DNA of 64,000 nt from Peribacillus frigoritolerans (GTDB lineage: Bacteria > Bacillota > Bacilli > Bacillales > Bacillaceae). Positions 37,907 to 46,834 of this stretch are shown here, piece by piece. The translations under genes and the position numbers were made by a program. Location of the stretch: positions 62,001 through 126,000 of the forward strand of contig NZ_SMZY01000002.1 of the NCBI RefSeq assembly GCF_004358755.1. The letters run 5' to 3'. The notes under the pieces were generated by a model that had not been told where the DNA came from, ran no database searches, and was given only the letters and a program-made list of their open reading frames with translations. The first letter of the stretch is position 1; the number at the start of each line of letters is the position of its first letter.

Positions 37907-38080
37907 TTATTTGCTAACAACTTCTTTTCCTTTGTATGTTCCACATTCTTTACATACACGGTGAGCTAATTTAACTTCACCACAGTTTGGGCATGCTACC
38001 ATACCAGGCACTTGCAATTTGAAGTGTGTACGACGTAGTCTTTTTCTTGTTTTAGAAGTTCTTCTAAAAGGTACAGCCAT
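37907..38080 (-). CDS. rpmF: Ribosomal protein bL32
   Basis: bL32 is a small protein of the large ribosomal subunit. The 57-aa product starts [19 protein letters not shown] and keeps the zinc ribbon, CPNC and CKEC separated by ten residues, so it is the zinc-binding form. ATG 38080 has AAGGAGGTGG at ideal spacing, the strongest site in the window; the frame's 9-codon upstream extension is spurious. It is transcribed with ylbN from a consensus promoter. Confidence 0.97.
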   Translation of the reverse strand: MAVPFRRTSKTRKRLRRTHFKLQVPGMVACPNCGEVKLAHRVCKECGTYKGKEVVSK

Positions 38081-38156
38081 TATTCCCACCTCCTTACAGA
38101 GTTTCATTAAAACTTTGTGTTTAAAACAGCCTATATATAAGTGCTAAACAATAGCA

Positions 38157-38678
38157 TTAGCTGTCTTGATCATCGAAAAATTTCGATAAGCCTGCAAGTC
38201 TCGGGTCAATCTTGTTTTTGTTATCTTCTTCAGAGATAACTTTCCAATCTTTTCCCTCTTGCGGGGCAGCCTGATCATTTCCTTCAACAGAATCGCTAAA
38301 AACCTGCATCGGTACTTCCAAAAGTATGTTTTCTTTAATAACAGGTATTAAGTCAACGATATCTTCTTGAACGTGATGGACATCTTCCTCCATCTCGAAG
38401 TCGGCATTCGGTTTTAATAAAAACGTTTCAGTTGTATGAATTTCGAACGGAAATGGAACATCCACTAGCGTTCTTGCACAAGGGAGAATCATCGTGCCAG
38501 TCAGCGTCAAATGAAAAGTTGCTTTAGAAGAGCCAAGATCTGCTCTGCCTTTTACTGAAACAGGTGAAATTTCACGTATTTCAGAAAGAGCGCCTTTCAT
38601 ATCTGTCAATTGGACGGTTTCATCAATTTGCAGTCCCTTGTTTTGCAGTTGGTTCAGTTGATTAATAGACCATTTCAT
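38157..38678 (-). CDS. ylbN: DUF177/YceD family protein YlbN
   Basis: A 173-aa YceD/DUF177 protein. The family is almost always located just upstream of rpmF, and its E. coli and plant members have been connected to 23S rRNA accumulation; a ribosome-assembly role is therefore inferred. Visible features are the LTGTMILPCARTLVDVPFPFEIHTTETF core and the C-terminal NKIDPRLAGLSKFFDD motif, a hallmark of the family. ATG 38678 has GAGGTGAT upstream. Confidence 0.93.
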   Translation of the reverse strand: MKWSINQLNQLQNKGLQIDETVQLTDMKGALSEIREISPVSVKGRADLGSSKATFHLTLTGTMILPCARTLVDVPFPFEIHTTETFLLKPNADFEMEEDVHHVQEDIVDLIPVIKENILLEVPMQVFSDSVEGNDQAAPQEGKDWKVISEEDNKNKIDPRLAGLSKFFDDQDS

Positions 38679-38706
38679 ATGGTATCACCTCAAGGCAACA
38701 AAGGTA

Positions 38707-38735
38707 ATTATAGCTTTCGCAATAATATTTGTCAA
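38707..38735 (-). promoter_or_regulatory. Consensus SigA promoter of ylbN-rpmF
   Basis: On the minus strand TTGACA (38730-38735) and TATAAT (38707-38712) are separated by 17 bases. This is a perfect SigA consensus, expected start of transcription about 20 bases before the ylbN ATG. Confidence 0.9.
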
Positions 38736-38834
38736 TATTTTTTCTTTACAGTGTTTAGTATACATGAATATTGTTTTAATGCAAAATGTTCACGCTGATT
38801 TTAAAGGTCTTTCAGCCATTTTTGCTGCAGAAAC

Positions 38835-38863
38835 TTGACTTCATGAGCCTCTCGTTTCATGAT
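38835..38863 (+). promoter_or_regulatory. Candidate SigA promoter of tmcAL
   Basis: TTGACT (38835-38840) and CATGAT (38858-38863) are separated by 17 bases, about 50 bases before the tmcAL start. The -10 has two mismatches. Confidence 0.5.
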
Positions 38864-38910
38864 TTAATTAGAAAAATAATGAAAAAAAAATTAATCAGGG
38901 AGGAATGTTC

Positions 38911-40140
38911 TTGAAAGCAGTCGGGTTAGTAGTTGAATATAATCCATTTCATAATGGCCATCTCTATCACCTTCAGGCTTCCAAAGAAAAAGCGGAGGCG
39001 GATACAGTCATCGCCGTAATGAGCGGCCATTTTCTGCAGCGCGGCGAGCCTGCACTTGTCTCAAAATGGAGCCGGGCGAAAATGGCCCTGCAGCAGGGAG
39101 CTGATCTTGTCGTTGAACTTCCATATGCATTTGCGACCCAAAAAGCAGAATTTTTCGCAGATGGCGCCATCTCCATTTTGGAGGCGTTAAAATGCCATTC
39201 CGTTTGCTTTGGAAGTGAAAATGGAGAAATCACGCCTTTCCTTGAGACGGCTAAAACACTGGAGGAACTTGATTCAGACTATCAGGATGCTATTAAGTAT
39301 TATATGAAACAGGGAATAAGTTATCCAAGTGCCCAGACAAAGGCCTATCAATCACTGGACACAGGCGGACATACACTTGATTTATCGATGCCGAATAATA
39401 TTTTAGGTTATCAATATGTAAAAGCTATTCAGAAACAGGGATCTGCCATTTCCCCGCTCACGATTAAACGGACATCCGCAGGCTACCATGATGAAGAATT
39501 TAATGAAACCTCCATTGCAAGTGCGACAAGCATTCGCAAGGCTATCTTTTCAGAAGAAAACAAAGATATTCAATCTTTTGTACCTGAAACCACCTGGGAC
39601 AATCTAAAGACTTATAGACATGATTTTAACACCTTTCATCAATGGGAAGATTACTTTGGATTTCTTAAATATACTATCTGCACGATGACGCATGATGAAC
39701 TGAAGCAGATTTATGAAGTTGAAGAAGGCCTTGAAAACCGGGTGAAATCCCTCATTCATCAGGCCGCATCATTTAAGGATTTTATGGAGCAGCTGAAAAC
39801 AAAACGATACACTTGGACAAGACTTCAGCGTCTTTGTCTTCATATTTTAACAAGAACGACAAAAGATCAAATGAAGCTTGATGAAACAGGAGCCCCTTAT
39901 TTGAGGCTGCTTGGCATGTCTTCGCAGGGGCGGGCTTATTTAAACAGCATAAAGAAAACGGTTGATAAACCGCTTGTTTCAACTTTGTCTGCTTTCAGCC
40001 ACCCGATCCTTGATCTGGATATAAAAGCAGCTTCAGTCTATGCCATGGTTTTCCCTGAACCGATCCGTTCTCAATTTATGCACAGCGAATATTCAACAAG
40101 ACCTATTCAATATAACGAAACAGAAAAACTGTTTTTGTAG
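38911..40140 (+). CDS. tmcAL: tRNA(Met) cytidine acetate ligase TmcAL
   Basis: TmcAL (YlbM) makes N4-acetylcytidine at the wobble base of elongator tRNA-Met from acetate and ATP. The 409-aa product has a nucleotidyltransferase fold with VVEYNPFHNGHLYHL (HxGH motif, residues about 15-18), VMSGHFLQRGEPA and ISxATxIRK-like ASATSIRKAI. Start: TTG 38911 is 7 bases after GGGAGG and gives the family MKAVGLVVEYNPF; the ATG at 38905 touches the ribosome binding site and cannot be used well. It ends in a terminator shared with ylbL. Confidence 0.95.
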   Translation: MKAVGLVVEYNPFHNGHLYHLQASKEKAEADTVIAVMSGHFLQRGEPALVSKWSRAKMALQQGADLVVELPYAFATQKAEFFADGAISILEALKCHSVCFGSENGEITPFLETAKTLEELDSDYQDAIKYYMKQGISYPSAQTKAYQSLDTGGHTLDLSMPNNILGYQYVKAIQKQGSAISPLTIKRTSAGYHDEEFNETSIASATSIRKAIFSEENKDIQSFVPETTWDNLKTYRHDFNTFHQWEDYFGFLKYTICTMTHDELKQIYEVEEGLENRVKSLIHQAASFKDFMEQLKTKRYTWTRLQRLCLHILTRTTKDQMKLDETGAPYLRLLGMSSQGRAYLNSIKKTVDKPLVSTLSAFSHPILDLDIKAASVYAMVFPEPIRSQFMHSEYSTRPIQYNETEKLFL

Positions 40141-40151
40141 CTGCTGTAAAT

Positions 40152-40186
40152 AAAAAAAGTGACTTCGCGATGAAGTCACTTTTTTT
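40152..40186. terminator. Bidirectional terminator between tmcAL and ylbL
   Basis: A perfect 15-bp stem (40152-40166 with 40172-40186) with a 5-base loop, A-rich on one side and T-rich on the other, lies between the two convergent genes. Confidence 0.95.
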
Positions 40187-41204
40187 ATTTTTCTTTTAAT
40201 TTTTTCAAATAAGCTACCGCATCATCAAATGTGTCAATCGGCACAATTTTCATCTCCGTGTCAATCTCTTTGGCCGTTGCAGCTGCTTCTTTATAATTGG
40301 AGGCAGCAATGCCATTTTGATTCGGTGCAAAAAAGATCTCTGCTCCCGATTTATCCGCTGCTACAATTTTCTGTGAGATCCCGCCAATTGGGCCAACTGT
40401 TCCCTTTTCATCAATCGTCCCAGTGCCTGCAATATGATAGCCTTTTGTATAATCTTCCTTTGTCAGCTGATTATAAATTTCAAGTGTCATCATTAATCCT
40501 GCAGATGGTCCGCCTATATTGCTTGTATCAAGCGAAATGTCAGGCTCGGTTATTAGTTCTCTGTCAGTTACAAGAGAGATTCCGATGCCGACTTTGTTTT
40601 TGTTATCGGGAAACTGAGCCGCTGTTATTTCGGTTTTGCCTTCTTTTCCATTGCGGTCATATGTAATATCAATCTTATCGCCTTTTTTCTTTTGGCTGAC
40701 GTATGCTATAAATTCTTCTGCTGTTTTAAATTCTTTCCCGTCGACTCTGAAAATGCGGTCTCCTGTTTTAAGCTTGCCTTCTGACGACATACCTTCAACA
40801 ACCTGCATGACATAGATGCCGTGGAACTTGTAGTCCACTTTTTTTCCGGCCTTTTCGTACGCTAAAGCAACAGCAGATTCCTGAGAAGATTCCATCATAT
40901 GCATTTGTCTATTTAAATAATCATCATCTGATTCACCTTCTTGAACGACATCTTCAAGCGGCAAAAGCTCATGATAAGGAAGGACATTTGCGAGGACGTA
41001 GGAAAATAGGTTTGCCCTTCCAAAACCGACGGTTGTCAGCGAAAAACTGCCTTCTTCATCATATCCGCCATCCACTTCAATAATCGGCTCAAGCTCAGTT
41101 GCCATGCCCGGCTTTGTTACATAATAAGGGAGTTTAATAAAATTCAGGACCGCAGCGAGGATCACCCCTATTAAAATGGCTCTGACTACTTTGTTATTCT
41201 TCAT
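40185..41204 (-). CDS. ylbL: PDZ-Lon serine protease YlbL (DdcP)
   Basis: A membrane-anchored Lon-like protease. In B. subtilis it helps degrade the SOS division inhibitor YneA so that division resumes after DNA damage. The 339-aa product has one N-terminal membrane helix (about 8-25), a PDZ domain ([19 protein letters not shown]) and a C-terminal Lon domain with the Ser234 (GGPSAGLMM) and Lys279 ([11 protein letters not shown]) dyad, the same numbering as I recall for B. subtilis. ATG 41204 has GGAAGGGG upstream; the 9-codon extension is unlikely. It overlaps ylbK by 11 bases. Confidence 0.94.
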   Translation of the reverse strand: MKNNKVVRAILIGVILAAVLNFIKLPYYVTKPGMATELEPIIEVDGGYDEEGSFSLTTVGFGRANLFSYVLANVLPYHELLPLEDVVQEGESDDDYLNRQMHMMESSQESAVALAYEKAGKKVDYKFHGIYVMQVVEGMSSEGKLKTGDRIFRVDGKEFKTAEEFIAYVSQKKKGDKIDITYDRNGKEGKTEITAAQFPDNKNKVGIGISLVTDRELITEPDISLDTSNIGGPSAGLMMTLEIYNQLTKEDYTKGYHIAGTGTIDEKGTVGPIGGISQKIVAADKSGAEIFFAPNQNGIAASNYKEAAATAKEIDTEMKIVPIDTFDDAVAYLKKLKEK

Positions 41205-41994
41205 CTTGCTGTGACCCCTTCCAACTCTCAATCAGCTCTTTTATTTCATTTACATGCTTTCTTGCTTCGTTTTCACCAATCTCAATGATTTCTTTTATGT
41301 TTTTAAATGCTCTTGAACTATATTGCTCTACATGCGGCCGTATCATAATATCGGAGGCAATTTTGCGGTGATGAACAAGCTCATCCTGCATAATATCGAG
41401 GCTCTGCAGAATGACATCAAAAATGGACGTGATTTCCTCCGTCTTTTTCACATGAGAAACATCTACTGCTATGACAAGATCTGCGCCCATCTCTTTTACT
41501 ACTGAAACGGGAATCCGGTCAATCACCCCGCCGTCAATGAGAAGCTTTCCATCTATTTTTTCAGGAACAAAAATACCGGGAATGGCAATGCTTGCCCGCA
41601 CTGCATCGGCAACAGGCCCTTTTGTAAAGACCACTTTTTTCCCTTCGTATAAATCTGTCGCAACAATAGACAGCGGAATATCCAAGTCTTCAATATGCTT
41701 GCCTCTTGTGAAGACCTTTATAAAATCTTTTACGCGGTTTCCTGCAATAAAGCCCATTTTAGGCACTGTAAAATCAAGATAATATTTGCGTTTAAATAAT
41801 GTAGCAAGCTTATATAAATGCTCAAATCCGAGCCCTGTCGCATAAAAACTGCCGACCAATGCACCCATGCTGCTTCCGGCAATCATACTGATAGGTATGC
41901 CCTCTTCACTTAATACCTTCAATACTCCGAGATGAGCAAAACCGCGTGCTCCGCCGGATCCCAAGGCGAGACCAATTTTAGGTTCTCTTTTCAA
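41194..41994 (-). CDS. ylbK: Patatin-like phospholipase YlbK
   Basis: A 266-aa patatin-fold acyl hydrolase. The glycine-rich oxyanion loop GSGGARG is at residues 12-18, the nucleophile Ser42 lies in GSSMG (40-44), and the catalytic Asp154 lies in DGG. The substrate is unknown; related RssA-type proteins are called esterases. The C-terminus holds a helical segment. Its ATG lies divergent from ylbJ, and its stop overlaps ylbL, so the two are cotranscribed and coupled. Confidence 0.93.
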   Translation of the reverse strand: MKREPKIGLALGSGGARGFAHLGVLKVLSEEGIPISMIAGSSMGALVGSFYATGLGFEHLYKLATLFKRKYYLDFTVPKMGFIAGNRVKDFIKVFTRGKHIEDLDIPLSIVATDLYEGKKVVFTKGPVADAVRASIAIPGIFVPEKIDGKLLIDGGVIDRIPVSVVKEMGADLVIAVDVSHVKKTEEITSIFDVILQSLDIMQDELVHHRKIASDIMIRPHVEQYSSRAFKNIKEIIEIGENEARKHVNEIKELIESWKGSQQDEE

Positions 41995-42063
41995 AGAGAT
42001 GCCTCCTCTAATGTCAATTCATCCGTTAGTCAATTCTATGGTCTAAAATGGTCCCCTATTCTC

Positions 42064-42092
42064 GTATATTGAACTATCAAAGAGTGTACAAC
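42064..42092 (+). promoter_or_regulatory. Candidate SigE promoter of ylbJ
   Basis: GTATATT (42064-42070) and TGTACAAC (42085-42092) are separated by 14 bases. This fits a sigma-E -35 and keeps the TACAA core of its CATACAAT -10, with three mismatches. B. subtilis ylbJ is a SigE gene, supporting the reading. Confidence 0.5.
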
Positions 42093-42168
42093 CCTGCAGA
42101 AAAGATTGACTATATTTTATCATTATCCGCTTTAAAAAGTATAGAAAGAAGCAAGAGGGGGACAGATT

Positions 42169-43380
42169 TTGAACGCAGCTAAATTAAAAACACTTCTGCT
42201 GGGATTTTTATTGATCATCCTGGCATTTGCTATGATTATCAGCCCCAAAGTATCCTTTACTGCTTCTAAAGCAGGGCTTGAGCTTTGGTGGGGAGTCGTT
42301 TTCCCGTCTTTGCTGCCCTTTTTCATCCTTTCCCATCTGCTGATCGGATTTGGAATTGTCAGGTTCATAGGTGTGCTTTTAGAACCAGTCATGAGACCCC
42401 TGTTTAAAGTTCCAGGCATTGGAGGCTTTGTCTGGGCAATGGGATGGGCATCGGGCTCCCCTGCAGGCGCAAAGCTGACGGCAGAGATGAGGAAAAAAAA
42501 TCAGCTGACGGCTCTTGAAGCTGAGAGGCTTGTATCCTTCACGAATTCTTCTAATCCGTTATTTATTTTCGGAGCGGTAGCCATTGGATTTTTCAACAAT
42601 CAGGCTCTTGGCCTGCTTCTCGCTGCTGCCCATTATACCGGAAATCTGGCCGTTGGTCTGACTATGAGATTTCATGGCCGCGAACAGGATAAACCGTTAA
42701 AAACAGACTACAAACGACCTTCCATTAGAGAAGCTTTCAGACAGATGCACCAGACCCGGATTGATGATAAGAGGCCTATCGGAAAAATGCTTGGCGACGC
42801 TGTTCTCTCATCAATCCAAACCCTGCTTATGGTGGGGGGATTCATCATTTTATTTTCTGTTTTAAATAAACTATTATCCCTATTATCGATCACAGATTTT
42901 ATTGCTGTCGCATTCGCTCTATTGCTTGCTCTTTTTAAATTGTCTGCTGAACTCAGCGTTCCGCTTGTATCAGGCATGTTCGAGATGACACTCGGCAGCA
43001 AGCTTGCAAGTGCAGCAGGTGCCGACCTGCTGCAAAAAGCGATTGTGACAAGCTTTATGCTTGGCTTCAGCGGTCTTTCTATTCAGGCTCAGGTTGCAAG
43101 CATTCTTGCAGAGACGGACATCCGTTTTCGTCCGTTTTTTATCGCTCGAATTCTGCAGGGAGTATACGCCGCCTTCTTTGCGTGGATCTTCTGGAAGCCA
43201 GTCTATTTGGAGCTTTCCGGCTCAAATGTATCTGTCCTGCCGGTTTTTCTTACTGAGGATACACCGATTCTACTAGCGTCCATCTGGAGCCTGCTAACTG
43301 AAATTGGGCCGATGATCACGATCGTCTCTTTGCTTGTATACATTTTCATTTATACAGGCAGAGTTTTTTCAAGGAATTAA
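42169..43380 (+). CDS. ylbJ: Sporulation integral membrane protein YlbJ
   Basis: A 403-aa polytopic protein made in the mother cell during sporulation and needed for normal spores in B. subtilis; its mechanism is unknown. It resembles nucleoside-recognition (Gate) domain membrane proteins, as do SpoIIIJ-unrelated SpmA and SpmB. Visible are about nine hydrophobic segments, MGWASGSPAGAKLTAEMRKK, SFTNSSNPLFIFGAV and LGFSGLSIQAQVASIL. Start is TTG 42169, with AGGGGG 7 bases upstream. It is a single gene, divergent from ylbK and convergent with coaD. Confidence 0.92.
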   Translation: MNAAKLKTLLLGFLLIILAFAMIISPKVSFTASKAGLELWWGVVFPSLLPFFILSHLLIGFGIVRFIGVLLEPVMRPLFKVPGIGGFVWAMGWASGSPAGAKLTAEMRKKNQLTALEAERLVSFTNSSNPLFIFGAVAIGFFNNQALGLLLAAAHYTGNLAVGLTMRFHGREQDKPLKTDYKRPSIREAFRQMHQTRIDDKRPIGKMLGDAVLSSIQTLLMVGGFIILFSVLNKLLSLLSITDFIAVAFALLLALFKLSAELSVPLVSGMFEMTLGSKLASAAGADLLQKAIVTSFMLGFSGLSIQAQVASILAETDIRFRPFFIARILQGVYAAFFAWIFWKPVYLELSGSNVSVLPVFLTEDTPILLASIWSLLTEIGPMITIVSLLVYIFIYTGRVFSRN

Positions 43381-43469
43381 ATTAAGCATGCTGAGACAAA
43401 AATGGAAGATCAGCGGATTCATAAAATTCACCAGCCGAATTACCTGGTTTTTCATTTTTATCACCATAT

Positions 43470-43512
43470 AAAAAGTGACCCCCATAGAACGCATTCAGGA
43501 GGTCACTCTTTT

Positions 43513-43513
<1 letters not shown>
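43470..43513. terminator. Bidirectional terminator between ylbJ and coaD
   Basis: AAAAAGTGACC (43470-43480) pairs with GGTCACTCTTTTT (43501-43513) with one bulge, around a 20-base loop. It lies at the coaD stop and can serve both convergent genes. Confidence 0.8.
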
Positions 43514-44566
<1,053 letters not shown>

Positions 44567-44858
44567 CTTTCTCACCACTGTTATTTTGTCTTTGCTGCTA
44601 GAAATTAGCCTGTTTTATCGTATCATAGAGCGTGGACCGAGACAATATTGAAAAGCGGAGCACTTCCTCTATCCATCCTGCTGGAATCAGGATTTTCGCT
44701 TGCATGGAGCTGCTTCTTGACTGCGGCCATTATTTATAAGGTGTCCGAAAGACATAAAAAGACGATTAAAAGATCTGGTTCAGCCTCAAAAAAGGCCTTT
44801 ATGAGCTGCTTTGGGCTCATTGTCAGTAAACTTACTTAAGAGCTGAAGTCCGCCAACT
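44567..44858. other. Intergenic region between rsmD and the csfG-like RNA
   Basis: About 290 bases without a supported gene. A stretch beginning GAAAAGCGGA at 44651, with an ATCCTG/CAGGAT hairpin and an ATGGAGCT motif near 44715, faintly recalls the repeat at 32151. A 63-codon plus-strand frame here (44648-44839) has a TTG start with no ribosome binding site. The rsmD promoter should lie in this region but is not obvious. Confidence 0.4.
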
Positions 44859-45017
44859 AAAAAAACCCCGCAGGAAACCTGCAGGGTCCTTCTAATCCAA
44901 AAAAAGCGGACTTTTTTTGGGCAGAAGGCAAAGGGAGAGGAGAAACCGGAGGAAGAACTTATGGGGAAACGTAAGTCTTCTCCGCGGTTGGCAACAACAT
45001 CTTCGATTCGATGTTGT
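44859..45017 (-). ncRNA. csfG: Probable sporulation small RNA CsfG
   Basis: An RNA of about 160 bases on the minus strand fits the forespore sRNA CsfG, which I recall in the ylbG-ylbH (rsmD) interval of B. subtilis and other spore-formers. Structure seen: a 5' hairpin with a perfect 9-bp stem (44993-45001 with 45010-45018); a long second hairpin (44947-44961 with 44972-44984) whose loop contains UUUCCCC; an unpaired C-rich stretch with UCUCCUCUCCC, complementary to Shine-Dalgarno sequences; a 10-bp A/U hairpin (44898-44921); then a terminator. A forespore-type promoter lies just upstream. Position, structure and absence of a reading frame support the call; family identity is from memory. Confidence 0.7.
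44865..44887 (-). terminator. Intrinsic terminator of the csfG-like RNA
   Basis: A 10-bp stem with G-U pairing (44865-44874 with 44878-44887), 3-base loop, followed on the minus strand by six T. No protein gene on the minus strand lies upstream for 700 bases, so it must end a non-coding transcript. Confidence 0.85.
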
Positions 45018-45022
45018 TACTA

Positions 45023-45054
45023 TACATTATCCACCAATAGAGTTCACACTATAC
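45023..45054 (-). promoter_or_regulatory. Candidate SigF/SigG promoter of the csfG-like RNA
   Basis: On the minus strand GTATA (45050-45054) and GGATAATGTA (45023-45032) are separated by 17 bases. The -35 fits sigma-F and sigma-G; the -10 fits sigma-F with one or two mismatches. The expected start coincides with the first RNA hairpin. Confidence 0.55.
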
Positions 45055-45157
45055 ATTTCTATAAACTTTTTTCTTGATATTAATAAAACATCATCTATCT
45101 AACTGAATTTAAACATGTTACATTATGATGAGAAAGAAAGAACAGGAGGAAATCAGT

Positions 45158-45538
45158 TTGATACAGCGCTTTATCGAACTTGGAGCCGGCTATTCGGATC
45201 TGTATGAATTAATCGAAACCACACAGGCGAATGCTCATCGTGTTTCAAGATTTTTAATCCTTAATACAACAATTAACGAAAGAAAAATGTCATCTTTTGC
45301 AGTCACAATGAACCCGACTGACCCTGGTCAATTCCAGGCGATCTACCTGTGCCTTGAAGGCATTCCCGCAGGAGAAAGCAAACGCCGTGAATTATTCGAA
45401 GAACTTGCAAAAAAACTTGAGAAATCAATTATAGAGCTTGACGTCAAATCTTCTTCACAATTTGCCGAAAAAGAATTGTATTTTCAATACCTCACAGGAA
45501 TTCTGAGAATGAACCGGTATTTACCGCCTTGGCAATAA
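45158..45538 (+). CDS. Hypothetical protein, 126 aa
   Basis: I do not recognise this protein with confidence; I faintly recall similar Bacillus proteins labelled DUF7147 or, without clear support, methylthioribose kinase. It is soluble, with mixed alpha/beta character (RVSRFLILNTTINERKMSSFAVTMNPTDPG, then an amphipathic RRELFEELAKKLEKSI helix) and ends LYFQYLTGILRMNRYLPPWQ. No kinase motif is visible. TTG 45158 has AGGAGG 8 bases upstream; the ATG at 45125 lacks a site. It is alone, between the csfG-like RNA and convergent ylbG, with a shared terminator. Confidence 0.8.
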   Translation: MIQRFIELGAGYSDLYELIETTQANAHRVSRFLILNTTINERKMSSFAVTMNPTDPGQFQAIYLCLEGIPAGESKRRELFEELAKKLEKSIIELDVKSSSQFAEKELYFQYLTGILRMNRYLPPWQ

Positions 45539-45562
45539 CGAAATGCCCATCTGAAACAAGCA

Positions 45563-45594
45563 AAAAGCGCAATCCCCATCAGGATTGCGCTTTT
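45563..45594. terminator. Bidirectional terminator, hypothetical gene and ylbG
   Basis: A perfect 13-bp stem (45563-45575 with 45582-45594) with a 6-base loop, with A and T runs on both sides, lies between the two convergent genes. Confidence 0.92.
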
Positions 45595-45597
45595 CTT

Positions 45598-45873
45598 CTA
45601 TAGACCAAGTTTATAGTCATATTCTTTTGCTTTATCGATCTTCGATTCGAATTCCAATTTCAGAAAGGGCTTATATGACGGTTCAGCGTGCTTTACAAAT
45701 GAAAAGGATGACACCTTCTCTATTGTATGTTCAACATGTTCCATGTCACAATATAAGACAACATACTTTAATTTTTTGGATACGTAATGGATGTTCCCGA
45801 ATTTACGGAGCATTTTAATTTGCTTTAAGGAATGCATCCAGATGATAATGCCTTGACGCTTATCAAACATCAT
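45598..45873 (-). CDS. ylbG: DUF2129 protein YlbG
   Basis: A 91-aa UPF0298/DUF2129 protein of unknown function found throughout Bacilli. The family core is clear: [36 protein letters not shown] near the N-terminus, then [17 protein letters not shown] and the KAKEYDYK tail. ATG 45873 has GGGAG 7 bases upstream. Unlike in B. subtilis, where ylbF and ylbG are adjacent, a plus-strand gene is inserted between them here. Confidence 0.93.
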   Translation of the reverse strand: MMFDKRQGIIIWMHSLKQIKMLRKFGNIHYVSKKLKYVVLYCDMEHVEHTIEKVSSFSFVKHAEPSYKPFLKLEFESKIDKAKEYDYKLGL

Positions 45874-45975
45874 AAATAATCTCCCTTTTTATATTCTCCA
45901 CTTGAAGTGTACCAATTTTCTAATTTTTTTACAATACGCACCATGAAAACCTTTCTGCAAAAGGAGCTGAATGCT

Positions 45976-46299
45976 GTGAACCTGAACCAGACAGTCCAAT
46001 TATTTTTAGATAGAATGAATGCAGATAAAACACTTTCATGCTGGATAAAAAAATCTGCCGGCATTCCTTTTCTCTATGTTCAGGTAAATTCCGCCGGATC
46101 ACTTGCTCACATTAAGCTCAAGATTGAGAAAGAGTCACGTTATGCAATGAAAGGGAAACGGCTTACGTTTGAATGCATCTTTGTCAGAGAAGACACGACA
46201 TTATATGTATTTAGGCACCGGTTTTATGTGCCTCAGGAAAAAATGTTCTGCTGCGGTAATTTGTGCGAGGACTGTATCCGTCTAAAAAAAAGAACTTAA
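45976..46299 (+). CDS. Hypothetical protein with C-terminal cysteine cluster, 107 aa
   Basis: I do not recognise this gene. GTG 45976 has AAAGGAG 9 bases upstream, and the frame ends in a perfect terminator, so it is probably real, although the frame is open to 45907. The product is soluble, with two Lys-rich beta-strand patches (AHIKLKIEKESRYAMKGKRLTFECIF) and a cysteine cluster near the end, FCCGNLCEDC, which could bind a metal. It lies on the plus strand between ylbF and ylbG. No membrane helix or signal peptide is seen. Confidence 0.7.
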   Translation: MNLNQTVQLFLDRMNADKTLSCWIKKSAGIPFLYVQVNSAGSLAHIKLKIEKESRYAMKGKRLTFECIFVREDTTLYVFRHRFYVPQEKMFCCGNLCEDCIRLKKRT

Positions 46300-46327
46300 A
46301 AAACGAGGACTGGCCTCGTTTTTTAAG
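46295..46327. terminator. Bidirectional terminator between 107-aa gene and ylbF
   Basis: A perfect 14-bp stem (46295-46308 with 46314-46327) with a 5-base loop overlaps the stop codons of both convergent genes. Confidence 0.92.
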
Positions 46328-46772
46328 ATGCTTTACAGCCGCATCCCCCGCCTGAGCTGCATCCTCCCCCGCAGCTTGATCCGGCATCGAAAAACGGATT
46401 GCCTGTGGGCACTTTGATATTTTGTGAAACGGCTCTGCCGAGTTGGACGCTTATTTCATCCAGCAGCGATTGAAGCTCTTTCTCTGCCTTTTTAAAAGCG
46501 ATTACTGCGTCATGAAGGTCAAGCTCACGCTTTGCTTCCCTCATGGCCTTGGTGATTTCCTTATAATCAGGATGATATTTGCCGAAACGCTGGACATCTT
46601 CGTATAAGTCCTTGATTTCTACAAATTTGGCGATCACCTTTTGTGCAGATTTATCTTTATTTAATGTATTTAAAGTGCGGCGATAGTCTTCCGCAATTTC
46701 CGACTCAACAACTAACGATCCAAGAAGCTCAGCTTCGTCGATTAAATTGACGCTTTCTATAGTAGCAAACAT
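46323..46772 (-). CDS. ylbF: RicF/YlbF, Ric complex subunit
   Basis: YlbF (RicF) forms a complex with YmcA (RicA) and YaaT (RicT) that carries iron-sulfur clusters, assists RNase Y and promotes sporulation, competence and biofilm in B. subtilis. The 149-aa product is mainly helical (VVESEIAEDYRRTLNTLN; REAKRELDLHDAVIAFKKAEKELQ), with a Cys/Gly-rich tail SSCGGGCSSGGGCGCK holding the cluster ligands. ATG 46772 has GGAGGTG upstream and gives the B. subtilis length; four more upstream codons are open. It follows the lipoprotein gene. Confidence 0.95.
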   Translation of the reverse strand: MFATIESVNLIDEAELLGSLVVESEIAEDYRRTLNTLNKDKSAQKVIAKFVEIKDLYEDVQRFGKYHPDYKEITKAMREAKRELDLHDAVIAFKKAEKELQSLLDEISVQLGRAVSQNIKVPTGNPFFDAGSSCGGGCSSGGGCGCKAS

Positions 46773-46834
46773 AGACGGCATCACCTCCAGCTATATTTTA
46801 ACACGTTTTTGCCGGAATGGTAAATGCAAGCGTC

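Noticed and set aside
37765-37959. 64-codon minus-strand frame downstream of rpmF
   Set aside because: It overlaps the rpmF coding region and its terminator, has no ribosome binding site, and would be translated across the 15-bp terminator stem.
38905-38907. ATG at 38905 as start of tmcAL
   Set aside because: Only one base separates it from the GGGAGGA site; the TTG at 38911 has proper spacing and matches the family N-terminus.
44648-44839. 63-codon plus-strand frame between rsmD and the csfG-like RNA
   Set aside because: TTG start without a Shine-Dalgarno sequence, composition unlike the neighbours, and it coincides with repeat-like non-coding sequence.
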